A stretch of 64,000 bases of DNA from positions 124,001 to 188,000 of the forward strand of contig QJNS01000703.1 in NCBI GenBank assembly GCA_004154925.1. Direction: 5' to 3'. Of the stretch, positions 31,093 to 42,577 are shown in pieces (positions within the stretch are counted from its first letter, which is position 1; each line of letters opens with the position of its first letter). Under the pieces are notes generated by a model that had not been told where the DNA came from, searched no databases, and saw only the letters and a list, made by a program, of their open reading frames with translations. Made by a program: the position numbers and the translations under genes. This stretch comes from Monosporascus cannonballus. Taxonomy: Eukaryota; Ascomycota; Sordariomycetes; Xylariales.

Positions 31093-33882
31093 TTAAACCG
31101 TGCTCGAAGGATCGATGGTCTTTTCGTTGACAGGGGGTTCGATCATAACCGTGTCAGTGTTGGTCAGCGATTTGGCTTCTTCCAGAGCCGGAGCCTGTGG
31201 CTTAAGCGAATTGCCAGCCGGCTTCGCCGCCGCCGCTTTGTTCATCCTGCTCTTGGTATAATCGCTGAGGCTCAACTTCTTCTTGACGGGACTAGGGTGG
31301 GCCACAACACCATTCACAGCTGGTGGTGCGAATGGACTTGGTAGGTTACTGCTGGCAAACGGTGACTGGACCATGCTTGCAGCAGTTGATAATGGAGTAC
31401 TGATGGCGGAAGTCGTAGAGCCCGAACTATTGAAAGCCGGAACGGGAGGTAGCTGCATTCGCAACTCGGGCGCCTTCGTTTTGGCGCTTCCAACAGGTTC
31501 ATCATCGGTCATCTGGGGAGTCTTTGGATCTGCAGACGGCAGAGATGGGGCATCCGTCATCGGCGTATCGCTCGAGTGATCAGCGGTCGATATCTGCGGT
31601 CTACTTCCTGCGTCTGCTGTGGGGGATGCGATGGAACGTGTTCGCTCAGTTGATGGAGAGTCCAGGTCCATTTTCGCCATCGCAGAGACGGCGGACGTCG
31701 GAGAAGCAGCCACCATGCTCCCTCGTTGTAATCCACTCGCTCGGACACGGTGGCGGTTTTCCAGCAATCGCTTAGACAGCGAGACGACTCTCCTCTTCGG
31801 CGTCGAAATCCGCTGGACGTTGCTATACCACTCCCCTTCAACAGGATCCGTCTGCACGGAGGCGTCGCAATATTCTGGACGACTGGCCTGTGACGAGCGT
31901 CGCAGCGGAATAGGAAGCGACTCTTGCACCTTTACCGGATCCGTCCCGTACGGCTGTCGGGTGCTGGGTGGCGACTTCGAGACGCTCCGCTTCGAAGTGC
32001 TAGCGTCAACGTAGCGACGTTCGAATGGTGCATTATGACCGGTAGATGCCTGGCTTGTCGAATTACGTGACTTTGGTTTCGCGGCGGTTCCTGAACTACC
32101 AGTGCCGTCTGACGTCCGCTTCTTCTTCCGAGGAGGGGCCTGCTGCTCCATGCGGCGGAATGTGTCCTCAACCATTTGCACTTTGCGCTTGTCCCTGTCC
32201 GTGAGCTCAGTCAATACCCCCAGGGTGTCAAACGAGCCTTGCCGAGCCGGCGTCATGTCTCGACTGGGCGGTTTACTTCGGGAGGACCCGGAGTCGTTGT
32301 CTACACCCTCATCACCTTGGCCCTCACTAGGGGCTCGGCTGTTACCGGTACTCGTCGGCGATAAAGTATTGGCCTTGGGTTTGCGAGACTTCCTCCTATT
32401 CGCATTTGGCTTGGTTTGCGTCCTGGTAATGTACGCCCGATGAAAACGCGCAAACGCACAACCAGGTCCCAAATCGCAAGCGCAGCCACCATATTCGGAG
32501 AGGATGGTATATATCCACGAGGAAATATTTTGATAACTCTCTATTTCATTCATGTCGAATTCTGGCTGTGCGCTCGTATCCTCGTCGCCGAGACCGAGTA
32601 ACCGCAACATTCTGTTCTTGTCGTTCTTGGGTAACCGGAAATCCCACGGTATTGTTATCTGTTCGCTGGGAGATATTTTTCTGTCGCTGACAAGCCAAAA
32701 GTGGTACTCAGAACCACCGGATAGATAGGTATCGAGAACCGCGTTTGGTTTGCAACTCCGCCGGACGTAGCGGGCGACGGAACCTTCCTTTCTCGTGTCG
32801 ATATAAATGGGGAGCAGCGGGTGGAAGAAAACGAAGGGGAGCGGCGAGCTCATTTCTGGCCACCGATTCTCCGGATCTTCACAGTAGTTCTTCTGAATAC
32901 CGATCTGGCCATTCAGTTCGACAAGCGGGACGTCCTTCTCGATCGCGTAGGGCGTCGAGAGGTATTGCCAGTGGAGTACGGTATCCGGAGCTATTTGCAG
33001 CTTCTTGTGCTCTATCACCGGTGGTCTCTTGAGCTCGTCTATGTTTTTAGGTAACGACTGGAAGACGTCATCGAAGTCGCAGCCGGTCTCTTGTTTTAAC
33101 CTCTCGTGGTCGCGCAGCCATAGGGACAGTACGTTGGAAATGACGAGGCTGGCGAACGAGTTAGTCTGGACGAGGGACACGTCACCATCATCATTATACA
33201 GGTTCATGAAGCCACTGGAGTAGTTGTGAATCTCGGCATCTAGTGGGAGATCTGGCGGCGTCGTCGCAGGGCTAGGCGGATGGCCATGGGGATTTCCAGA
33301 TTTGTGACCATAAGAAGGGCTTCGCTTGGGGTTTTGGGAACTGATGGATTGGCTGGACCGGTGGGTGCTCTTGGACTTCTTATGCTGATGTGGTGTTATG
33401 CTCTCATGACCCTGTCTTGTGTATGTGTCGGAACCGTTATAGCCATTCACCAGAACATCATTCGGCTTGGCCTTCTTCTTTTGGCTTTTGGTCGGCGGCC
33501 GCTTCTTATTTCTGTCGAGGATTTCCGTCGTATTGGTTCTGCCCTGCCGCAGGGTCTGTAGTTCAAAGGCACGTTGACGGTCAAGCGGACGGGGCTTGCA
33601 GTCGGCACAGGAATGAGCGAAATCCTCTCGATACGCCTCCTGGGTATTGTGGGGGTAGAAACACTCGATATGCTGCCAGGTATCGCATGTTTCGCAGTAG
33701 ATGGTGTTCCCGTCATCGTCAGAGAAGCCACAGATACACTTGATTGTGTAGGGCTCTTCATCGACCACCTCAATCTTACTGGGCACATGTTGCGGCAAGG
33801 CAGGTGCGGCTTTGGGACTGATGGCGGCCGTCTGACTCGGAGTCACTAGATGCGTTGACAGCGGTGGGAGCTTTTCTGTCAT
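31093..33882 (-). CDS. PHD finger and SET domain protein, Set3-like
   Basis: Intronless 929-residue chromatin protein resembling the Set3 subunit of the Set3C histone deacetylase complex. The PHD finger has the full Cys4-His-Cys3 set: C49, C51, C63, C66, H71, C74, C92 and C95. A basic linker rich in Lys and Ser follows. The SET domain lies at about 300-420, with SVARYVRRSCKPNAVLDTYL corresponding to the usual RFxNHSCxPN motif. It deviates there (RRSC rather than NHSC), as in Set3-type proteins believed to lack methyltransferase activity. A short Cys-containing segment (GGCACDLGPGCAF) follows, then a long disordered Ser/Pro-rich tail. The start at 33882 is the first ATG of the frame. Function is inferred from the family. 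Confidence 0.85.
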   Translation of the reverse strand: MTEKLPPLSTHLVTPSQTAAISPKAAPALPQHVPSKIEVVDEEPYTIKCICGFSDDDGNTIYCETCDTWQHIECFYPHNTQEAYREDFAHSCADCKPRPLDRQRAFELQTLRQGRTNTTEILDRNKKRPPTKSQKKKAKPNDVLVNGYNGSDTYTRQGHESITPHQHKKSKSTHRSSQSISSQNPKRSPSYGHKSGNPHGHPPSPATTPPDLPLDAEIHNYSSGFMNLYNDDGDVSLVQTNSFASLVISNVLSLWLRDHERLKQETGCDFDDVFQSLPKNIDELKRPPVIEHKKLQIAPDTVLHWQYLSTPYAIEKDVPLVELNGQIGIQKNYCEDPENRWPEMSSPLPFVFFHPLLPIYIDTRKEGSVARYVRRSCKPNAVLDTYLSGGSEYHFWLVSDRKISPSEQITIPWDFRLPKNDKNRMLRLLGLGDEDTSAQPEFDMNEIESYQNISSWIYTILSEYGGCACDLGPGCAFARFHRAYITRTQTKPNANRRKSRKPKANTLSPTSTGNSRAPSEGQGDEGVDNDSGSSRSKPPSRDMTPARQGSFDTLGVLTELTDRDKRKVQMVEDTFRRMEQQAPPRKKKRTSDGTGSSGTAAKPKSRNSTSQASTGHNAPFERRYVDASTSKRSVSKSPPSTRQPYGTDPVKVQESLPIPLRRSSQASRPEYCDASVQTDPVEGEWYSNVQRISTPKRRVVSLSKRLLENRHRVRASGLQRGSMVAASPTSAVSAMAKMDLDSPSTERTRSIASPTADAGSRPQISTADHSSDTPMTDAPSLPSADPKTPQMTDDEPVGSAKTKAPELRMQLPPVPAFNSSGSTTSAISTPLSTAASMVQSPFASSNLPSPFAPPAVNGVVAHPSPVKKKLSLSDYTKSRMNKAAAAKPAGNSLKPQAPALEEAKSLTNTDTVMIEPPVNEKTIDPSSTV

Positions 33883-36800
33883 AATCTAATAGACACCAAA
33901 CGAGGCAGTCGGGTGTCAGAGAGTCTGGAAGGGTTGTTCTTCAGCGTTGTGCTATGGATGGCATGACGACGAAGCGATGTTCGACGTAACTGCGCTGCTT
34001 GAAGGTTTCGGAAGGCGGGCAAAAGTATCTTGTGAGTACCACCCGTTGAGGTCGCAGTAGGATGGCCTGTTATTGTTGTCGTTGATAAGCTGGCGGATTC
34101 GGCAGGGAGGGACTCGAATAACGGACGCGGCTTAACCACGAAGGACAGGCCAGAAACAAAGGAAGACTCGGCGATCCAAGGTAGATGCGACAGTAATACT
34201 GAGTTGTCCGACGCGAATATCGAGTTAAGGATTGTTGAGTGGACCAGAAAGGCGGGAGAAGTTATGGCCTGATCGCTATGGAGAGCGACAACCGCAGGGG
34301 GCAAAATCTCGAAACTTGGGACAGGACGGATGCGCCTAGAGGGGGGTACGTATGAACTGTACCGGGTTGATCGTATATGTCGAAATCCAGGGGGATAATA
34401 AACTCGTGTGTATGATGTTGAGAAATTGGGGATACCGTGTTCGAAGGAAAATGTTTTTCGGTCGGAGAGTTGGTGGAAAGAAGATTGAAGTGTACAAAGA
34501 GGGATGGGAATGGGGGATGGAATGGGATTGGGGACAGGATGGGATGGATGGGTCTGAGTTGAGTTGAGAATGAGCGAGACCAAAGCCAAAAAGTCCACAC
34601 AGCCAGAGCCACACCTGCCTACCTACCTACTGCTTCATACATACATACACGTTACCTAGGCAGGTACCGAAAAGGGAAGAGGGAGAATGCGCACCAAGCA
34701 AAAGGCACAGAGGGGGGCGGAGACTGGCTATGGCTACAGCCCACAGGTAGCCAGCCAGCAGTCAGTCTTGTCCAGTAGGCAGGAGCGGAGTCCCTTGGAG
34801 TGCTCTACGCTATGTGGTGCAGTGGAAAGCGGCGCTGCGCAATTGCTCCTCTTACCATTGAATAGAACAGCATCGGTACTGCACTACCCATATGTAGGTA
34901 GTAGGTTGGTATTGCGCCAGCCAGAGCGCCTGTTGTTCTGCCGGGCAATTGGTGCTGCGAGATAAAAGCGGAGGGGAGGGGGTACTGTACCAAGTGCACC
35001 CTAATTGGTGGGTGTGGCTCTCTCCCGGCTGGGGGAACGGTTCTGTCGCTGGGACATACTTCCCAGTGTTGACTGGATAAGTACTTTTGCTTACCCCAGA
35101 AGCCGATTCTTTTCCTCAACCGGAACTATTAAGGAGACCCAAAAAGGGGAAAACGGGAAAACTCACACTTCTGACGCTTCTGCATAGGGAAGAAACACCA
35201 TTGCTGCCAATAACAGCAAAGGGATATGCTATTGCTGCATTGGGACATAAGAGGATGTGTTGGATTAAAAAAAAAATCTTCGAAGATGCATCGAATGCGA
35301 GCCGATCCATGGAGGGGAAAGGAACACCGATGCACGCCAACAATAGCCCTACCGTGTTCGGAGCACGAAGTAGGGGGGCAACTCTGGGGAAAGCTTCAGT
35401 TGGATGCCAAGCTAGCACCATCTTGGGCATCCTTATCACTGTTGCACTGGCAGCAATGAACAATTTGAGTTGGAGAGAATGGGGGAAAGGTGAGCAGCAA
35501 TACCGCACCTAAATTTGGCCTGGCCGCGCAACGAGCTGCTACTGCAGGATGAGGCGGAACGCGTGCCATCAAAGCGGTCTAAGAAACGGTGACCACTCAG
35601 ATGTCGCCGTTAAGCAACCCCTAAACCCAAAAAGTATTAGGCCAAGAGCATCCAAGATGAATGAGCCCTGAACCAGTGCGAACCAGAGGCGTCTTTGATA
35701 CGATGGAACCCCGCCCTTGCATTTTCTGCCTTGATTCCTTGCCCAAGGTGGAAAAGTCGCTCGCTGTAGGTGGGAGCTGCGTGGGAGACGAATAGGTGAG
35801 CGAGAGGGTTCTGCTTTCGTCACCCATCAATGGGTCTATAAAGCGGTAGAATACCTCATAAGATAATGTGCAATAATGGATCTATTCTCATCCTCATGAG
35901 GCAAGAAGAAAAGAAACTAGTCAGGTCGTTTTAAACGACTTCTAATTAGAAATGGATGTGTGAGATAAGAGCTCGCCATGACGATGAAGCCCCGGGGGTG
36001 CAAGAGGACGACGTGGAAGGGGTAGGCGTGCAGTTGTAGTGTAAGTAGGTATTGGTGCGAGTAGCAAAATGTTGGCTTGAGGGGATGGCTCTTGTGAAGA
36101 GGTAGTGTAGGGTAGACACAAGTCTGCAATTTGAGGGAAAAGCTTTTTATGTCATGGCAAAAGTCCCACCAGATGTAGACTTCCATTACTTGGTGAAAAC
36201 ATACCTTTTTGCCACCCCTTAGCACAGTGCCGAATGGACGACGCCTAATGACTGTTGACAGCAGGAATTAAGCCCCACGGTCGACATGGCAGCTGCTCAG
36301 ACGGGGCCAACCAGTCCCCCCAGCCAGTATTTCCTGTCCGTTACCGAGCTCCATCCAAAACGTGCAAGCACGACGCGGACGTTAAGTTTCCATTTACCTC
36401 CAAGGTAGGCTGCAACGTTGATATGTGTCCGGAAGCAACAAATTTATCGCATGTGACATATGAGACACAAGGAACATCGCGACTGATGAGTACTGCGCAT
36501 GGAAGCGTACTACGTACGAAGCAGAACAGAACGAGACAGAATCACCGCCGCCATCGGTGCGGTTTCAAGGTCGTGTGCTAGGATCATCCTGAGAGTTCGG
36601 TTGGACAGCTCAAACTCAGATGAGGCAGTTCAGGGTTACTTCACATCTCCCCAGTGCTTGTAGTATGTTCTATCGATCAGTGCGTCTGGTAGGCTATGGC
36701 TGATTGGTAACAAGATGGTTGATTGGGTTGTGTGTTCTCTGACTCAGCTGGAGTTACTCGCTCTGGCTAGTAACCTGGTTGGCCGCGTTTTTGGGAGTCG

Positions 36801-38415
36801 CAAAGGACACTGATAGCACCTGGTGCCCGGAATATCCGCACCCGAAGCCACGGCTTTTTTGAAAGCAATGGCTGCGATTCTGGCCCAACATGCATAATGG
36901 TTGCTGCTCGGGTAGGTATGCTTGCAGTTCGGACTCTGACATCAACGGAATGCTGACCACTAATAAGCAGTCGCTAACAACGCTGGCGGCCTGCAGCCGA
37001 AAGATGATGCAGCACTACTTCTTATAAGTCGATTCGCATGTATGCATACATGCATACATGCAGGAAGACCACCTGGCTTCGTAGTGCACCTGCCAGGATA
37101 ACTTATCGTCCAAGATAATAAACAGTAGGTCAGCGCATTGTGATTCGCTTGAACTCTGGGAACTGTTACATCTCGAAGTTGCAGTCATTGGGCAGACAGC
37201 TCGTGGCGGTTACGATCATATCATGGCAATCATCAGCATATCACTAGGACGCTGTCATGCGTAAGCACACTTTGGGCTTCCGGAGCAAGCCACTACGAAC
37301 CATTACCGAGCACACACGAACCTGCCATTAAACATATGGTAATACCCTCAAACCGAAGGCGGGCATTGAGCCTTTTACGAGCAGAAACAAGAGTTAAGGC
37401 CTTCCTCATGACACCACGCAAGGTGATGATCACAACGAAAACAATTGGTAAAATAGCAAAAATTACGCGGACTACGATCCCGAAGGATAGTAGAAGAGGG
37501 CTAGCTCCGCGCCGTGCAATGCAGGCTCTCCCCCTTCCTATTCCCAAATCTTGAGCTGGGAATAGACCCACAAGGTAAGTATGAAGAGAAAAGGAAAAGA
37601 AAACCAAGATTCGTTGGAGGCGAACTAGCTATTTGTATGCCGAAAGCGGTGTGAGAGTCCACAGGCTGATTGTGCTAACTTTCCCTTTTCGGATTCTGCC
37701 GCTTGACGCGACCGCGCAATTTCTATGGGACTAATCCTAATTCCCCACACATTACTGCGTCATTTACTCAATCAGAAGCGTTCTCCACAATTCGCAATTT
37801 ACGTGCTGTATTAACGCAAAACCAACAGGCTCCTTTGCAGGACCGAAATGGTGCAACCAACGAGGTTCGGTTAGGCAATACCTACTGGCCAAATGCAAAG
37901 TGCGGCCCCACAGGAGGCGGACTCCCCAGCCACGACCAACTTTCCTCCGTCATGTAATTCCCAAAACAGGCTTAATAAATAAGCTTAATTCTATATGTGC
38001 TTGCTACCCCAGGACGTAGACGACCACCTTGATATTACGCTTATGATGGGGCGGCGTCATATAGTCTCGACGATTGCCAAATACGTGCCTACTACTGCGA
38101 CAATTGGAAGAAAGCCCGTTGTCTTGCCTTGAACATCAATCTACGTTCCAGCCTCTTATGATGCGCCGCAGTCTATCCTCTCGGTTTCCCACAGCTACCC
38201 AACCTAGCTGTTATACGACGCTGAGTAGGAGAATGTCACGTAGAATAGTGTACGTCGTTGCGTTTGTTCGCAGAATTCATCATGGGTCCGTTATATTACC
38301 CGCCTATTGCGGTCGTATGCGACGAGTTCCCTATTTCCTTGCGAATCTTGTCCGTACCACTGAAAGCAAATCATGTGGAGATGCCGCTCCCTACTAGATC
38401 TCATATTGTAGGGAC
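33883..38415. other. Gene-poor region upstream of the PHD-SET gene
   Basis: 4.5 kb without a gene I can support. The first 700 bp (to about 34600) is a pyrimidine-rich leader on the minus strand, probably the PHD-SET promoter and 5' untranslated region. Microsatellite-like CCTACCTACCTAC and CATACATACATACA occur near 34613-34650, and GCATACATGCATACATGC near 37044. Several short open frames exist, one at 37293-37607 on the minus strand with a hydrophobic helix. None resembles a known protein. Confidence 0.45.
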
Positions 38416-40847
38416 TTAGTGTGGTCTCGTGTGCTGATGTGCGAGGTGTGGGTGTTGACGCTGATCTCCGCCGTCCGGGTTGTTTGCGTCAGGGGTTACT
38501 GAACCGTCGCGCTTGATGATGTCCGCAGCCTGTATTTGCAAATCGTCAGTCTCAGTCAGTCCCATATCGGATATCGAAGAAGACGAGCCGTAACAAGGGC
38601 AGCGCGACGTACCTTTTCGGCAACAGCATATAGGGCAGCTTGGATATGACCGTCCGGAATCAAGGGTATAACGCTCGCATCGACAACTCTCAAGTTCCTC
38701 GTACCATAAACCCTGAGAGAAGGATCCACGACCCCTCCCTTGTCCAGTGGCATCATCGCCGCCGTGCCTGACGGGTGGGATTCGGACATCACCATCCGTC
38801 GCATCGTCTCGCTGAGAGCCGCTCTGTCCTGGACCTCGTCCGAACCGAAAGCCGGCGCCGGCCCCAGAGCGGCCATGGGAGCCGTCCGGATGAGGCGCTC
38901 GTTGATGTCCAGGCCCAGCAGGAGGACCTCGCAGTCGAAGGCGTGCGAGCAGTACCGGGGGTCGATGACGGGGGGTTGGTTCTCGAACACGGACGGGGAT
39001 CTCGCCTCCACGAACCCGCGCGAAAAGGGCTGGAGCGCGCTTACCGCGAGTTGGCCCCAGGATGTCGACATCAGCTCGTAGGCGGGAGAGTCGGTGCGGT
39101 TGAGAAGTGAAAGCAGTTGCTCTTGTTGTGCTGCATAGCCAGCATAAAGAGTTTTGTCATAGGAAGTGGGCAGGTGATCAGCCACCTTTCCGGCGCCACG
39201 CAGCAAGTGAGCCCAGTCTTCCGTAACCGATCGTAGTGGGAGGAATGCGACAGTGTTCACCATTGGTGCCGTCCACGGCCCTAAGACAACGTCAGTATCT
39301 GCGTGGAGACTGCGGAGAATATCTGTCTTCGAACCTGTTCTGTTGACGAGATATTCCTGTCTCACTTCGTCTCTTGTGTTTCCTACGATATCCTCCGCGG
39401 AGAACACATCGGGTGCAGTATCTATCCATTATACATCAGTCTTGGACGCCAGGAAAACAGTACCGTAACTCACAGCTGTATACAGGCTGGACCATCGGAT
39501 GATCTTGGAGGTTCCTGCCAACGCCAGGTAGGTCGACGACCACGTCGATGCCCAGGTTCTCCAGGACTGATCTTGGTCCCAAGCCAGACATCTGCAAGAG
39601 CACAGGTGAGAATATGGCACCGGCCGCGAGGATGACGTCCCTCTGACAGATCACGGTGTACTTCTTGGCCGTCGCATCAGCGGCAAACTGCGGGAGTGGT
39701 GTCAAGGTAAGCGCACTGCCATCTAAATTCTGATAATGCGCCTTAAGGGGAAGCCTACCTCAACGCCCGTAACAACCACCCCTGAAGTATTCGCAAAGCG
39801 GGCAGAATCTTTCACAGTTGCTGCATCATGCAAGATCCGTGTGACACTGTAACCAGTGAGGACGTGGAGATTTGGGCGCGATACTACGGGATCGAGGTAT
39901 GCGGTACGAGGGTCATCGCGGGCCTGCTCTTCCGAAGTCATGCTGCTCGGGATGACACTACATCCGGTAGGGTCTCCGCTGTTTGGGTCATTATTGAATA
40001 GGGTCCCAAGTTCTTCCATACCCTTCAGAAAGCTTACTGTGTGGAGTTAGTAATGCTCTAGTTTACCGGTGACTGATTTTGCACTCACGAGACTGGTTGT
40101 AGAAATACTGGGGGAAACCGATCTCGACGGCCCCTCTATAGCCGTGTATGGAATCACCCTCGTCATCCCGGGCGGAAATCTGGAGTCTGTCGTCGATCTG
40201 GCTTGAGAGCTTCTCAGACTAGATCATACGTTAGCTCCGCTGCGTAGGTCGTGTGGGATACATCTGGCAGCCCACCTTGATGAAGTACGGTAGGATATTA
40301 TCCCATCCCTAATCAGGATTGCCCAGCGCCTTCCAAGCGTTGAAGAGAGCTTCAGAGCCTCTCGTCCAGCAGAGACCATTCAGGATCGTGCTACCACCGA
40401 CGGCTTTTCCTTGGATGTACGGCCGGGTCTCGTTATCCAGGTGTTGTTGCTCGACGGTGGTGAAGTTCCAATTATATCTCTGAGAACCAGACCGACCGAT
40501 GGTTCCCGGTATCGTGACATCCTCGCCCTGGTCGTCGCTGCTGAAAGTTAGATCAAATGCGACCAGGAGTTGTCGAACAGATCGGCTTCACTTACAGCTC
40601 TCCCGCTTCGATTACCAGCACGGATACTTGAGAAAATCAGCAACGATGTTAATGCTTCGTGGGGGAAAGTGACCTTACCCGAGGAGTCCTCTGACAGCCT
40701 GGTTGCCGCCACGAGCCCGCCGATTCCGGCACCAGCAATGACATAGTCATAGCCATCGTTGAGTGACAAGTGCTTGGTAGTCGCCGTTATGTAAATGGCC
40801 GGGACATGCCAGAGGCAAAGGCCGAAGAGAAACGCCAGCAAGATCAT
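38416..40847 (-). pseudogene. GMC oxidoreductase (choline dehydrogenase/glucose oxidase family) with one premature stop
   Basis: FAD-dependent alcohol or sugar oxidase/dehydrogenase, membrane-anchored or secreted. Eight exons: 40847-40679, 40626-40596, 40540-40276, 40218-40089, 40036-39759, 39687-39474, 39421-38613, 38529-38416. All phases agree and give 669 codons. The N-terminus MILLAFLFGLCLWHVPAIYI is a signal or anchor. The FAD Rossmann motif GAGIGG is at 39-44, followed by VLVIEAGE, then the GMC signature 1 region QGKAVGGSTILNGLCW and signature 2 GAIFSPVLLQMSGLGP. The catalytic C-terminus has [14 protein letters not shown] and [14 protein letters not shown]. Codon 144 (40309-40311) is TAG, between GNPD and GWDNILPYF, where the family has a residue such as Trp. 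No other lesion was found, so it may be recently dead or a sequence error. Confidence 0.85.
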
Positions 40848-42577
40848 CTGCACTCTCCACCGGCGGCGGGAACTACGAGTTGTGTAGAAGGTGATAAATA
40901 AATCAAGCCGAGAAGCTAGTCCTAGGCAAGTGTGTAATCGCAACAGCCAATATTTCTGCTAAAATGTTTGTCCGGATGGATAAACTTTTCGTGTGGAAAC
41001 GTGTAAACAAGAAGCTTGGATCCGCGTCAGGGGCAGCCTCTAATTGCGTAGGTTCCAAACCAGTTACCTTATGGTCAAAAACACTCACCTTATCTATCCT
41101 TATTATCCTCTTCGAATCCGAGCAATATTTTCATAACACCTTTCGGTGGACCTTAATGGTGACGAACAGTGTCTGTTTTCCCATTGTAAGTCCAAATCAC
41201 CATGCGAATCCTAGACACACCCTTTCACTTCTCTAACGTGAGAATGCCTCCCCAAGCCGAATTCGCTATGCATTCGGAGAACTACCCGAACCTGTCCTGA
41301 GAGTAATTGCTAACTAAATCGGTCTTTGGCCGGGCCTGCGGAAGAGGGCCGGCGTATTTCTTGACACTCGGGCTATCAGTTAAATCTAGGTTGGGGCTCT
41401 GTTCACGTTGGTATTAATGGGACTAGGCTCATTCATCAGACCTTGCCTAGCTTCAGCTTGGCGAGGGCCTCATAAAAAGCTCTTTATAACAGCAAGCAGG
41501 TTCTAACCTGAATAAGTTGAGCTACCTTCATATCCAGAATCGAAATATGAGAATCGGATAATAAAGATTTTAGCGGTAATGATATTGTAATGTTTAAGAC
41601 GGATCACGATTTTTCGGACTTTATTAAGGAATTGCGCGCGAGATATATAGATGGCAATGGTGAGAGGTGGCTCAACTTTTATGGTCAGACCCTGAACAAG
41701 ATCATACCCATGGACTCTGTTGCAAAGCATCGTGCTCTCGAGGCTCCAGCTAGCAGAGAGGGAGGTCGCACATCTTGGATTCTCGGTTAAAGATATCCAC
41801 TAAGCTACCTGAACTAGGAGAAGGCTCGGCGAAGTAGACGAGTAGATAACAAGCTTCAGATCCCTAGAGGGAACCTGTGGTCTTGCGCCATGAAGTTTGT
41901 GAGACCCTTGTCAACGGCTGGAAGGAGTAACATTCTAATTTTGAGGGCTTGCTTGGGCCGATACAAAAAGAAAAAAGAACCTACCTATGATAAGCTGTCA
42001 TCCGGTATGTACCGATGGCCTTCCGGTCTGTCATGAACCGGTAGTCTCGTAGAATATCTCTGAAGAACCAATCCATCTTGCTCCCAGTGGAGCGTACTAC
42101 AAATACATCGGGGTCGAAGCATATGATCGGCTTTGAGTCGCTCGGCATCGAGCCTTGTCGGTTGATCTGATAACGGGAGGACTTAGCCGGATATGGATAA
42201 GTTACGGATCACAATCTCAAGAATTTGGTGATGATCAAACATTTAAGTATATCGGCTGTTTACTTATGTACCTGTTGCGTGTCATACCAGCCTCAGGTAC
42301 CTATATGTACCTGGTTGCCTGTTAACATCAGCACCTCCAAGCACTTTAAGGTCCAAGGGTTGCTTTAGCGTTATCGGCTTATCAAAAACTGAGTCACTAG
42401 CTTGAGATCTTGCTCCGATTTATCGACGGAATTCCACGCAACTTATTGAGTGTCTCTCTTGTATAAAAGAGAAGTGATGGCCTTTCAGACAGTCACTTCT
42501 TCGCTGTCTATCATGTTCTAAGCTTTGTTCGAGAGTTGGCCCTGCAATGCGCAAGATGCCCCTTGCGCGATAAGATT
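40848..42577. other. AT-rich intergenic region between GMC and NAGS genes
   Basis: No gene is supported. It contains the divergent promoters of the GMC gene (left) and the N-acetylglutamate synthase gene (right). An open frame of 66 codons at 41590-41790 on the plus strand is protein-like but unrecognised. Confidence 0.45.

Noticed and set aside
33879..34598. Long open frame (about 240 codons, minus) abutting the PHD-SET start codon, its TGA overlapping the ATG
   Set aside because: It has no ATG in frame (it opens at GTG) and low-complexity Ser/Pro/His composition from a pyrimidine-rich leader. It is most likely 5' untranslated sequence.
37293..37607. Minus-strand open frame of 104 codons with a hydrophobic helix
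   Set aside because: A single hydrophobic stretch in AT-rich sequence, no family resemblance, and weak surroundings. Not enough to call a gene.
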